From Ianthella basta (lineage: Eukaryota; Porifera; Demospongiae; Verongiida; Ianthellidae), in contig OZ025869.1 in assembly GCA_964019415.1 (NCBI GenBank), positions 6,006,882 through 6,070,881 of the forward strand: a stretch of 64,000 nt of DNA, in the 5' to 3' direction. The position numbers and the translations under genes were made by a program. The notes beneath the pieces are model-generated. The model was not told the DNA's origin. It searched no databases and saw only the letters and a program-made list of their open reading frames with translations. Numbering within the stretch: the first letter of the stretch is position 1; each line of letters begins with the position of its first letter. Below, piece by piece: positions 34,509-46,821 of the stretch.

Positions 34509-35075
34509 TCCTACTATAATTCACGGGATCTAGAATTTGGATGTATGTTTGTTCAGCCATAAAATCGGCGCCTTGCCGGGAATCGGCTCGAAACGCTCCG
34601 TACCTGTTGATGAACTCTGGGGACATGTTCTTAGCGGGGTGCCGTTCGCCTAGCTGCCTTGCGGCCGAAAAGCGAGACGTCCTTCGTCAATTCTCCGCGG
34701 GCCGACACTCCATTTTTAACATTATCAACTGGCCCTTCCACTACCTGTCATTGGCGTACTTGATACGAGGCATGCCAGTTAAGGGAGTGGGGGGACATGA
34801 GCTTAGAGGGGTGTCGTTCACCTAGCTTCCCTGCAGCCGAAGAAAGCGCTTCCTTTTTTCCCGCGGGCCGAGACGCCATTTTAATTATCGGTTTCTGGGA
34901 CTTTCGGTTACGGAAAATCTTATTCGTTGTCGGCAAACGTTCGAATTAAACTCTACCGTCGCTATAGCAGCCAGCCTCCGTTGCTACCTGTGCAGATAGT
35001 TCAAAACTGGCAAGGGACCGGGTCGCTGGCTTGCAAGAGGCTGGCGACCTGCCCGCAGGGCAGGCATTCAGCTAG
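34509..35075 (+). mobile_element. Non-autonomous Helitron (567 bp)
   Basis: Starts A|TCCTACTATAATTCACG and ends with a GC hairpin (CTGCCCGCAGGGCAG) 8 bp before the 3' tetranucleotide CTAG|T. This matches the other Helitron in the window (3' end GGGCGGGCATTCGGCTAG against AGGGCAGGCATTCAGCTAG) and the known Helitron rule of 5'-TC, a 3' hairpin, CTRR, and insertion between A and T. Inside is a direct repeat of about 185 bp (GGGGACATG...GCGGGCCGA at about 34619 and 34792). No Rep/helicase coding is present, so it depends on a partner. Confidence 0.75.
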
Positions 35076-35640
35076 TATATTATAATAGTACAGGTATCGC
35101 TGGATGTGACGTCACTAGATTCCACCCGTACTGTCGCTGCGGAAAGCTGGGCGAGGTAGACTACGCGAACGAACGTTGGCTACTTACCGCCCGTACTCTA
35201 GCTCAACGTTATCTGAAGAGACATGGAGTATCCCGACGATTTCTCTCCCTACAGCTTCAAAAAGTTATCCTGCCACACCTGATCGATGCCCAAGGCATTC
35301 TGCTGAGTCTTTATAACTTTAAGCATCAACAGTGTAACTGTCAGTCATTAACTCTCTATTACTTGCAACACATCCACTTGCACGATTTCTATGCAAGCTA
35401 GGCACGTTTTGCCTGCACAGTTAGTAATGCTTACCAAACATTCAAGCTATATTTTACTGTGTTGTGTTTGCACATGAATTCACCATGCAAGCTAGACACT
35501 GTGTGCTGGCGTTCTTGATGGCAGTCGCTTGCTGGCGATTGCAGCCATAGAATTTGTACATGCACTGTTCAGGCTCACCCCACAATACTCTGCATTCGTC
35601 TAGTAGATATATACAGTGCAAGTTACAATATACACCACTA
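35076..35640. other. Spacer with a CpG patch and a CRE palindrome
   Basis: 35090-35330 is CpG-rich and carries a perfect TGACGTCA (35107-35114), the consensus for CREB/ATF factors. A short ATG frame at 35223 (M-E-Y-P-D-D-F-S-P-Y) stops after 19 codons. This may be a small promoter/first exon, but no gene follows in recognisable form. Confidence 0.3.
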
Positions 35641-36514
35641 ATCTAAAGTAAATAATATAATATAATATAAATAAATAAATAAATAAATAAATAATTCCCA
35701 GGAGGATTGGCGGCCTTCATGAGCATATGCTAGGTATGGCTTTGAAGTATGGGGGATTTTAACACTTTTAAATGAGACGGAATTTTTAATTAAGTCTTCA
35801 TTCTTCTACAAGCAGCCTGCAAAATACTAATATAAATGCACATAGGAGAACACTTAATGTATTGTGCATTTATATTGATGCATAGTGGTATCTTGTATAT
35901 TAATGCAACTTGGCTCGTTCAGACATGAAACTTGGTGGACACATCCAAGTGGTCCACCTTCCTATGTTATTAGCGGGATTTCTTAATTAGTCTCAAAATG
36001 GCCGACATATGTGAGGTTTACGATTTATTCAACCAGCCAGGCCCGCTCAGTCTTGACACTTGGTGGACCTAGCCAGATATTCCAACTGTTCATGTCATTA
36101 GCAGGATTTCTTAATTAGTCGCAAAATGGCTGAGAAAAGCGAGGTTCAATGCATATCCCACCTACCCGGCCCCGCTAAGTCTTCATACTAAGTGGACATA
36201 GTTAGATGGCCCATTTGCTCATGTCATTAGCAGGATTGCTTAATTAGTCACAAAATGGAGGCGATGTTTTGAACAATCACATTTTGGCACCAATTTGTAG
36301 TCATTTGCTGCTATGCTGGAGCAGAGCAGCACCCACATGTACACTTGCTCACAGCTATTCAGCCACAATATCCAGCTACTATACCACCAATAGATAAATA
36401 CAACCACCATCACCATCACAGTGGAAGTTGCAATGAGTAGTATATTATGTGCTACAGCTGAAAGAAAACAGACCACCATGCACATTAGGTGCTGCTACCA
36501 TATACTACTACCAC

Positions 36515-36830
36515 CACCACACAGTGCAAGTTACAATATTACGGCCACCACATGCATTTCTAGATGAAACGACTGCCACCACCACCACACTGTGCAAGTT
36601 TCAATGCATGTATTCAGTATATGCGCCATTGTTCTAGAAAAAACACCACCGCCACCACCACCACACAGTGCAAGTTACAATATCGCAGCCACCACCACCT
36701 GTGCCAGTAGAGTATCTGCGTCAGTTGGTCATAGAAAAAGACCACCAGTGCAAGTTACAGTAGCCACCACCACATGTGCCAGTAGAGTATCTGCACTAGT
36801 TGGTCATTGAAAAAGACCACCAGCGCAAGT
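36515..36830. repeat. CCA-rich 75-bp satellite, first block
   Basis: Units built from CACCACCACACAGTGCAAG, TTACAATAT, TGTGCCAGTAGAGTATCTGC and TTGGTCATAGAAAAAGACC. The phrase CAGTGCAAGTTACA recurs in almost every unit. Similar blocks lie at 37960-38360 and, inverted, at 33900-34240. Confidence 0.75.
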
Positions 36831-37044
36831 TACAGCTGGTCAGAACCTGCACCGCTGCCATTGGAATGCACGCTGCAGCAAGCAATTGTAACTTGCCTAA
36901 GGGCATGCCATTGAATTTCTTCCCCTGCACTCTCAATTCAATGGCATGCCCTTAGGCAAGCTTACATTTGCTTGCTGCAGCGTGCACTCCAATGGCGGCG
37001 TTGCAGGTTCTGACCAGCTGTAACTTGCGCTGGTGGTCTTTTTC
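36806..37044. repeat. Large palindrome (arms about 115 bp) in the satellite
   Basis: GAAAAAGACCACCAGCGC...CAGCTGGTCAGAACCTGC on the left is matched by GCAGGTTCTGACCAGCTG...GCGCTGGTGGTCTTTTTC on the right, centred near 36925 on the GGCATGCC words. Such a cruciform-capable sequence is expected to be unstable in cloning and replication. Confidence 0.8.
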
Positions 37045-38362
37045 TTCAGCCATTGAGCGCATTTACTTTCTGGCACATGTGGTGGTGCGAATGGTGCGTG
37101 TGCTAATATAATATAATATAATATAGTATAATATAATATAATTCCCGGGGGGTTAGGCACCCCTCATGAACATGTGATAGGTGTGCCTTTGAAGTATGGG
37201 AGATTTTAACACTTTTAAATGAGGCAGAATTTTTAATTAGGTCTTCGTTCTTCTACAAGCAGCCCACAAAATCCTAATATAAATGTGCATAGCATAACAT
37301 TTAATGTATGGTGCATTTATATTGATGCATAGTGGTATCTTGTATATGAATGCAACTGGGCTCGTTGAGACGTGAAACTTGCATGGTGGACACATCCAAG
37401 TGGTCCACCTTCCTATGTTATTAGCGGGATTTTTTAATTAGTCTCAAAATGGCCGACATATGTGAGGTGTATGATGTATTCAACCAGCCCGGCCCGCTCA
37501 GTCATGACACTTGATGGACCTAGGCAGAGAATGCAACTGTTCATGTCATTAGCAGGATTTCTTAATTAGTTGCAAAATGGCCGAGAAAAATGAGGTTCAT
37601 TGCATATCTTACCGACCCAGCCCTGCTAAGTCATGATACTAAGTGGATGAAGTTAGATGACCAATTTCCTCATGTCATTAGCAGTATTGCTTAATTAGTC
37701 ACAAAATGGAGGCGATGTTTTGAACAATCACATTATGACATCAATTTGTAGGCATTTGCCGCTATGCTGGAGCAGAGCAGCACCAACATGTACACTTGCT
37801 CACAACTATCCAGCCACAATATCCAGCTACTCACCACCACATAGATAAATACAACCGCCATCATCACCACCACAGCGGAAGTTGCAATGAGCACACCAGT
37901 ATAATATTATGTGCCAGAGCTGCAAGGAAACAGACCACCACATCAGGTGCTGCTACCACATACTACTACCACCACCACCACACAGTGCAAGTTACAATAT
38001 TACGGCCACCACATGCATTCCTAGATGAAAATGACCAACACCACCACCACCACATGGTGCCAGTACAATGCATGCATTCAGTATATGCGCCATTGCTCTA
38101 GAAAAAACACCACCACCACCACCACACAGTGCAAGTTACAATAGCACAGCCACCACCACCTGTGCCAGTAGAGTATCTGTGCTAGTTGGTCATAGAAAAA
38201 GACCACCACCAGTGCAAGTTACAGTAGCCACCACCACATGTGTCAGTAGAGTATCTGCGCTAGCTGGTCATAGAAAAAGAACACCAGTGCAAGTTGCAGT
38301 AGCCACCACTACATGTGCCAGTAGAATATCTGCGCTAGTTGGTAATTGAAAAAGACCACCAG

Positions 38363-38556
38363 TGCAAGTTACAGTGGCTCCGGGCCAGCACATGCAAGTT
38401 ACAGCTGGTCAGAACCTGCACTGCAGCATGCCATTGAATTGAGGGTGCATGGGAAGAAATTCAATGGCATGCCCTTAGGCAAGTTACAATTGCTTGCTGC
38501 AGTGCAGGTTCTGACCAGCTGTAACTTGCATGTGCTGGCCCGGAGCCACTGTAACT
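38363..38556. repeat. Second large palindrome (arms about 90 bp)
   Basis: AGTTACAGTGGCTCCGGGCC pairs with GGCCCGGAGCCACTGTAAC, and CAGCTGGTCAGAACCTGC with its complement. The centre contains GAATTGAGGGTGCATGGG. It is the partner of the 36.8-kb palindrome in the second tandem unit. Confidence 0.8.
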
Positions 38557-38874
38557 TTACAGCCTTCACTACCACACTGGAGCACTATGCTAAGGTCAAA
38601 GGAGCTTTCATCACCGCAAGCCACAGCGAGTATGCACACAGATGCTACGTGTTAACTTGCCAGGCCAGCTTCCAATCTAGCTAGGCTACATAGCTATATA
38701 CATATTTACCCACTGGGGCTGTTCACCACTATAAAAGTACAAGTCTATTTGAAGTGCACTGCATCTACTAAGTTCTCCATGTGTCAGCTTCTTAACTTAA
38801 TTCTCTCTGCACTGTGTACAGGCATTCACCAGCTTCTAGCATTTATAAAGTATGCCTTAGTATAGTATACACAG

Positions 38875-39330
38875 TACCTGGCATGAGGAGGCAGGTATGA
38901 GAACAGAGTGAAGGGCATTTTGTGTACAGGAAACTGATAGTGAAAAGGCATGACATGTACAGTAGATACAGCCCACATACTTCAGAATGGTTGTAAGGTA
39001 GCTATTGCTACTCGGGTTATTTCAAGCACAATGAATGAGGGCAGCAAAGAACATCCGACACCCATAGTTAGTCTTCTCTAAACATACTGACCTGCATGCA
39101 AGGACCTGCACATGCAGTACAACTATGGCTGCATACATGCCTGAGAAGCAATATAGCTACCTTACAACCATACACCCATGTAATTGGGCTCCATCTGCTG
39201 TCATGCCTTCTCACTATCAGCTTACTGTACACAAAATGCCCTCCATTCTGTTCACATGTCTGTAAATGGTTGGCATGCCTCACGTACACCATAGCTAGAA
39301 CAGTACTAACAACATACAAATGTGCATATA
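38875..39330. repeat. Foldback element; relative in intron A
   Basis: GGGCATTTTGTGTACAGGAA (near 38917) is the inverse of sequence near 39225-39245, and GGTTGTAAGGTAGCTAT (near 38988) the inverse of ATAGCTACCTTACAACC (near 39152). The right arm is similar to 8440-8710 in direct orientation, so this is a dispersed family. Confidence 0.65.
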
Positions 39331-39956
39331 TATATATACATAACATAACCTGTAACCTGCGCAGAGCTCCAACTCTTGGCCACATGACCAGTAAGGGGTT
39401 ACGTCATTTACACAAAGCTTTAACTATGTCCGTGCAAAGCTTTAACGCAGGGCAAAGCTCTATCCCTTATGGGAGTGTGATGTCGATAATGGATTCCCCT
39501 AAAACTGGCCCCACTGGACTGCTTTTGCCAATGTTTCTTGCCATTTTCGAACCTTATTATACCTCATAGTATATTCTCATTCTACTATATGCACACACAA
39601 ATATACGTACAGCAGTATAGTAGCTACATTCATGAGCTTTAATGCGTGTAGTGACTGCTGCATTCTAGTTTTGCATTCTAGTACTAGTTCTTCTACTCAT
39701 TCTGTAGCCTGCAGACGTTATATAGCAATGTACATGATTTGAGTATGCATATGCATGCACACGCAGAAGCACACATGTACACCTTCCTGAAGTCTACATG
39801 CATGCATGGTGTACATATGCCTATATGTACACCATGCTGATCGAATGTCCGCTATTTGATTGATGCCTGGGAGTATGCGCAAAGTGAAGTGTTAATTCAT
39901 CTTGCAGCATGCAAGCCAAGATAGGAGCAATTAGAAGTCCATCTTGCTCCAGGGTG
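39331..39956. other. Spacer; nothing recognised
   Basis: A+T-rich with many ATGCATGC and GTACAT words. Short frames only. Confidence 0.4.
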
Positions 39957-40269
39957 AAGTGATTTCCAAAACATTATGTTCCTAGCCCGAAACCTACAGT
40001 TACTGTACATTTGTACAGTTTGTGTATGGCACCATGAATATCAATATTGATATAAATTATGAATATGATTATACATTCATTACTTGCCAATGGGTTAAGT
40101 AAGTCACAGGTCAGGTTCAGTAAGTCTGTTAAGTTAAACTTACAACTCTGCTAAACCATGTTGTAAGTAAGCTGTATTGCAAGTTAACAAGATCTTTTAC
40201 AACTCTGGTAACTATGGTAGTTGGTGCAGTTTTACTTACGTACATATCTACCTCAGCTGCAGCCTCGGG

Positions 40270-42243
40270 ATCCAGATGTTAAGCAGGTTTCAATAGTACA
40301 TATTCCACCACACAGGACAGACTTGTAGCTGACGTGAATCACAAAGGCAGTCATTATATATACTTCCCCTGTGCATGTTTGCGTACAAATATTTTGTGTA
40401 GCAGACATATATATATGGATCAAGCTGGTCATGTGCAGGTATATAGAAAGTCAATTATATACACTACATCCCCGGCCCTGTGCATGTGTGCATACAAATA
40501 TTTAGTGGGATGTGCTCTGCACATATACCCCTGCCCATGAGTTTGTACATTTAATTTTTGTGAGGCTGACCTGGTATCCTCCTAATATGTACCAGAAGTA
40601 GGGAGGTTTTCACACTAATACTTTCATGAATGTCTGCATGCGAACTTGCAAAATTTGCAAAAATTGCAAATTTGCTGCATACAATGTGGAAGGCAGAGAC
40701 CAACAAATTGAATGTTCTCTGAAGAGGATAGAGAGTAAACAGCTGTCTGAGTACAGAACAGTGTTCTTCCTCATTGTGCCATTGATTAGTGCATGTAGTA
40801 TAGCTACTAGTGATTTAGAATAGGAATGTGAGCAACACGCACTAATACACATTCCATACGTGTACAATAAGATACCTAGCATTATACAGTACGCAATATA
40901 ATTATGTAATATAATGTATAAGTAGTACTACACTGAAATAATATTCAGTTACCTAAATTATATTCATAGCGAGCAGGAAGATGTATGTGGCTATGAGTAT
41001 TATAGTATACTGTTAGACGTCTACTGACTATAAACAATTTCTAGCTTATAGTGTGTACCAGCTGGGGGCACACTATAATAATAATTATAGTATACTGTTA
41101 AGACATCCACTGCATGATTATAAACAATATCTCAGTGTACCAGTCGGGGGCACTTTCAACACCAACTGGCCATGCATCCCATCACACTACATAAACTGCT
41201 ATTTACCCATCCACTGTCACTGAGGACTAGCCATGTCATCACAGGAACTGCATGCAGTTGTGTGCACACATCCCTTCCATACGGATACATGTCATAAAAG
41301 GGCTACACACAGCACACAGTGCAGTTTGGTAGATACAGTACTAGTAATGTACAAAAACTATACAAAATTTGTACTATGCGCATTAAAAGTCACATACTCT
41401 ACACAGTTACACTGTGCTTGAAAGGGTGTATAAGGGGCCAAGAGCACAAACATACAAAACTGAATTGTTACTCTTTCCACAAGTCACCCATTGAACTGGT
41501 CACTCTTCCTGTCTTGCCTGAAGCTGTGCTCTTAGCAGAGTTGAGCCGACTCCTTTGGTGTATGGCACAAAATGCACAGGCATTAACTCCTCACAGAGGC
41601 ATCATCCTGGAAACTGGCGCATCATCTCGTACATATAGCCCAGTCTGTCCGGTGTCAAAGGATGAAGGGTAAAAGAAGGCAAAGGGAATGCGGAAGGAAA
41701 ATGGTTGAGATAAGAAACCTATCAAGAGTGCATTGGAACCTACCTATACACACACACAAATACACACACACAAACACAAACACATACACACACACAAACA
41801 CAGACACACACATGCACACACACATGTATGCACACGCTAATTACAATTACAATTACAATTACATTAACATTTCTTCAGTCCATCTTCATACATAGTAGTG
41901 TTTCAAGGTTCTTTCAAGAGCATGTGACGTCAGAATTGGTTTTATATATTGTCTGCCTGACTGAATATGCTCCATTAGTGCAGATGTAGCTGCTATGGAG
42001 AATACCTAAAGAGCTAGGTTGCACGAGTAGGGTAATCATGAGGTTTTATTCTGCAAAAGTCAGGGAGACTCTGGGACAAAGGAGGAGAAATGTAATTGTG
42101 TGCAATTGCATAATTTGGTATCATATTCAATTACATGAATGTAATCAACTACCATAACAATTACTTCAGCAAATATTTCTCAATTCCAGTTTAATTACAA
42201 TTACCTAGAAAAGTGTAATTCCAATTGCCATTACCACAACATT

Positions 42244-42301
<58 letters not shown>

Positions 42302-42600
42302 GTTTACCTAACGGTAGCCCTGTTTATAGGTTCAGGCAGGCTATATAATATAGAAAGGGCTGCCTTGTGTAACAACTGTTATGAATAGGTATTCAAAGGA
42401 GTAGCACAAAGTGACCATACAAAGGAGGACTATATGTGATGATGTCTGTACTGTGGCATTTGTGCAAAGCTATGTAACCGTTTGAAGTTTACGCAACAGT
42501 TCACCTTACTTTTGACTCTATGTCTTTCAACTGTGTGCTAGTGTAGAATGATCTCACTCCTAGCAAGCAATCCTTATCTGCATGAACGTGAACTGGAGGA
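40270..42600 (+). repeat. Repeat family R, copy 5
   Basis: The left part (40285-40740) matches copy 4. The right part (41090-42600) is collinear with 13300-14850, including the CA tracts (about 41750-41830 and 42243-42299) and TTTACCTAACGGTAGCCC after the second tract. A frame at 41319-41672 (S-P-I-E-L-V-T-L-P-V-L-P-E-A-V) is shared with copy 2 but not recognisable as a known protein. Confidence 0.75.
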
Positions 42601-44078
42601 GGGAAATGTCTAACAGATTTTTTAATGGTGCATGCTAATTCTACTACACAGAACAGACTAGTATACTGCGGACATGAATCAGGCTGGCCAGGAGGCAGCC
42701 GTTACATCCCCTGGCCAGTTCTGTACGCTTGTGGGATGAATGTTTCAAACATGTTCCTTGCCCATAGATTGGTATGGTTTCAATTTCACAAAGCCCTTGT
42801 ATTCCTTAATATCTAACAGCAATAGGAGATTTTCACACCCCACAAAATTGGCAAAACATTGCCTGCAAACTTTGCATGCAAATAAAGAAAGCAGAGAAGA
42901 GCATATTGAAGGTTCTTTGGATTGACAATAGAACACTCAGCTTTCTGGGTTCAGTAACGTCTTTCCTTTTTGTGCCGCTGATTATTCAAAATAAGCATCT
43001 GAACAACATGCAATACATTCTGTGCAACCATGTACATAGCTATACAGCGACATAGACTATACTGCAACATTAGTATACACATGGATGCGGGTGCCCTGCT
43101 AGTATAATAATATTCGTGGTTACCGCAATTATATTCATAATGTGCCCCCCAACCAAATGAAGGTGTGGTTATGATCCCATAGTACATATACTGTTCAGAT
43201 CTCCACTGATTGTTACTAGTTCAGTGTACCTGCTAGAGGCACTTATGACAGCAGCTGGACATGCATCCGTTCACGCTACATAAACTGCTACTTACCCATA
43301 TCACTGTCACTGAGGACTAGCTGTGTCATCACAGGAACTGTAGCTACAACACATATGTTCAATCTTTACACACAGTACCATGAACATACAAAATTATGCA
43401 AAATACTGTATTTATGTTAATATTTGTAGATATCTACATAAAACGTGTATACAAATATGCCTCTATTATATGCAGTTACTAGCACTGTGTTGAAATGGTA
43501 TATATTAGGGCCATTAGCAAATATACAAATTGCATGCGTGTATTAATTGTTACCTTTTCCACAAGTCACCCATTGAACCTGACACTATTCCTGTCGTGCT
43601 TGCAGCTGCGCTCTTAGGAGAGTTAGACTGACTCCTTCCGTGTACGGCACAAATTGTACAGGCATTAACTCCTCGCAGAGGTGTCGGCTCGTAACTGTGG
43701 CATATCGACTCCTAGTACCGACAGCCCAGTCTGTCCATGGTCGAGGTGCACACAGCACTTTAGGTGGGGGTCAAGAGGGACAGGGAATGAAGGGTAGAAG
43801 AAGGGGAAGGTGGAGGGGGGGGGGGGGAGAAGGGGAAGGACTCAGAGGGTAGCAAGGGACTGAGAAAGTTGTGGTGCATAAAGTGCCGTCCCATGAAATT
43901 TTGTACGCAATTTATCCACCAGTCCTGTGTATCCTCCTCTACCACACCAACAAGGGTGCCTTCATCACTCTCACTTCCAGTCTGAGGCCTGAATTCACAA
44001 CCTACGAGGCAGTTGTAAGTGCATTGCATGTGTGTGTATGCACTTCATGTATATGTGTGTATTCACTTGTGTGTGTGT

Positions 44079-44169
<91 letters not shown>

Positions 44170-44345
44170 ATGTGTGAATATGTGTGCATGAGAAGGAGTT
44201 GTTGGAGGTGTCTATGTGTGCCTGTTCCCATCTTCCTTATCTCTAGCCCCACCCCAGTGTTCGGCCCATGCAGTATGCCAATCCCCTCTTAGGACTGATG
44301 TGAGCTGAGCTACAGACAGACAGACAGACTGGTGTACAGGTCGTG
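42601..44345 (+). repeat. Repeat family R, copy 6
   Basis: Highly similar to 14851-16560 from the TCTAACAGATTTTTTAATGG block to the ACAGACAGACAGACTGG end. Contains the candidate exon at 43923-44014 with an intact GTAAGT donor, a 12-G run near 43816, and a TG tract (44077-44167). Similarity to copies 3 and 7 stops abruptly after GTATTGTGTAA at about 44355. Confidence 0.8.
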
Positions 44346-44355
44346 TATTGTGTAA

Positions 44356-45239
44356 GACTTCCCTTGCTTTCCTTGTCTTGTTTTGCTCTAACAAAACCAT
44401 ACTGTGAACTTTCTCTTTGCAGCAAACATTCTTAAACAACAAGTTGTTTCAACTGCAATTTAAAGGTCTCCATCAGCTTCACAAGTAATACTGTTATGCA
44501 GCTGATGAAGACCTTTAGAGTTGATACATCCCATAGTCATGTGAATCTAGACCTTGTTGTTCAGTCATTGCTACATATATTTGCTCACCAAAGCTCAAGA
44601 CTAGTTCATTGCTATAGAACTAGCCTTCACTATATCATAGGTAGCTGTTTCTTTTGAAGTAGACAAATTCACATGCTACTGCTCAGGCTTTAAGTAATCC
44701 AATTCTACTGTCACCAAAGTCATGCATTTTTGTCCATGATGTACAGCTCTCGATCTATTGCGCACAAACAGACATGTACTCACTGTTGGATACAATACAT
44801 TACTATTAATTCTAGCAAGCACATTTGCCCTTATCACATGGATATTTCTTGGTTGCTATATGCACCCCAACAAGCATACAATAGATACAAATGACAGCAA
44901 TGATCTCATCAAGGCTTGAATGGTTATAGAAAGCACTCTGACCAAGGGGCCATCTTTGTAGGATGACTAGCAGGGGGAAGGCTGTGCTCACTGGTTGCCA
45001 TCAATAAGGCTTGATGCCTCCCAGCCTCCTGAGACACCTTTGGTGTAGAAGGCTGGTTGGTGTAAAATTTCCAGTGATTATAATTTTTGTCATATAAAAT
45101 TGTGCATACATGATATACATAATTATGCATGGGGAATATGTGGGAAACCCATACAACACCTGGGGGTACTCTGTACACTACATGGAAAATCCATACAGTT
45201 CCATGGGTATATAGCTTATGCAGTTTTAGGGAAGCACAT
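44356..45239. other. Spacer before unit B, with foldback repeat
   Basis: Includes the inverted copy of the 23.9-kb foldback at 44440-44660. The rest is A+T-rich with short frames and no gene. Confidence 0.4.
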
Positions 45240-45900
<661 letters not shown>

Positions 45901-46640
45901 ATGGGACACATGCACAGAATGTGCATGTGCATGTGCAGTAGGGGCTAGCGCGCCAGACTAGGGTTGACCTTACTGCGCGCCTTTTGGCAGCACGCTGACC
46001 AATGAGATGACAGGGAACCGAATTCAAAATAATGCACAGTCAGCAGTTTGGGTTGTGGCCGAACAGGGTGCTGCACGGAGAGTCTTGAGAACTCTTCTTT
46101 TGTGGAGGATGACCGTCTTCAATGCGGGCAGAACTAGAAGGGACAATTTTAATCACATGTGGAAGCTTTCGACGATATTCAGATGGACTTGTCATCGTCA
46201 TCTGAAGACGTCGCTCAATAGACCGTGTCTGCGCATCTTCCACGCCATAGTTTCACGCAACAGAGCCGGACACAGTGCTCGGTTCCTAGAACACGTCCCT
46301 TTACGTATGTATTTTGGTATCTTGTCCAACTGACTTTCCTTCGTGCGACGATCTTTGCGTCGCAGTTTTTTTTCTTGGAGTATCAAGATCCTCCGCAGCA
46401 CTGATTGTCACAGCCACAGTGAAATGGTAAGACTGCTTCGCCTGACATTGTTTCGTACACTCCACCGTCTTCTTCAAATCAGACCAGTTGCGCGATCAGA
46501 GGTCTGATATCGTGATATCAGACCTCTTTCAGGTCTATTATCACATATATAGGACCAGCTGCCAATGCTTAACTCCTTATAGTTGCGCAATTACCATACT
46601 ATAGCAGACAGTTACAATCCTTAGTATACACAGAATATGG
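45901..46640. other. CpG-bearing spacer with a perfect hairpin
   Basis: Frames of 60-110 codons on both strands (for example minus strand 46198-46401, R-R-K-D-R-R-T-K-E-S-Q-L-D-K) have normal composition but no recognisable domain. At 46499-46526 a perfect 13-bp stem (GAGGTCTGATATC, GATATCAGACCTC) closes on a 2-base loop. This could be a gene start on the minus strand, but I cannot connect it to exons. Confidence 0.3.
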
Positions 46641-46821
46641 AGATACACTATATAGTAAAGTATGGGTGTTAATGCTTGCAGACTGTAGAATAATGTTCTG
46701 CATGCTGTGTTTTTTTTATGTAACAGTAAGTATTACACTCAATATTATAGTGACTTTCTCTGCATGCATGGTTGGTAGCCTCTAATCATCTTGATTGACT
46801 TAAAAAGTGTTTCTTCAATCC

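Larger units (their letters stand above)
35641..38560. repeat. Two tandem units of about 1.45-1.6 kb with nested subrepeats
   Basis: 35641-37100 and 37105-38560 are direct repeats: ATTCCC at 35694 and 37141, the block GGAATTTTTAATTA / AGAATTTTTAATTA, then about 500 collinear bases. Each unit contains three subrepeats of about 130 bp carrying CATTAGCAGGATTTCTTAATTAGTC followed by a CAAAATGG word (first unit near 35965, 36095 and 36225), then CCA-rich satellite. No protein is evident. The 25-residue periodic frame (C-A-S-R-V-S-A-L-V-G-H) at 36.6-38.3 kb simply follows the 75-bp satellite period. Confidence 0.8.
33636..40250. repeat. 6.6-kb island bounded by long inverted repeats
   Basis: 33636-33898 is the reverse complement of about 39957-40250, with indels. 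The pair starts at CACTGCACCAACT and runs through CCAGAGTTGTAAAAGATC, ATGAATGTACAATCATATTC and GTTTTGGAAATCAC. Between the arms are a Helitron, two tandem 1.45-kb units, CCA-rich palindromic satellite and another foldback. This resembles Foldback-type elements with long compound arms, or an inverted duplication that attracted insertions. No transposase frame was found inside. Confidence 0.6.

Noticed and set aside
36592-36810. 25-residue repeat protein (R-V-S-A-L-V-G-H-R-K-R)
   Set aside because: It mirrors the 75-bp satellite unit, lies in palindromic DNA, and the frame breaks repeatedly between blocks.
46007-46401. Pair of overlapping ORFs as a new gene
   Set aside because: Both strands are open over the same CpG-bearing DNA and at least one lacks an ATG (GTG), so neither can be preferred; kept only as a noted spacer.
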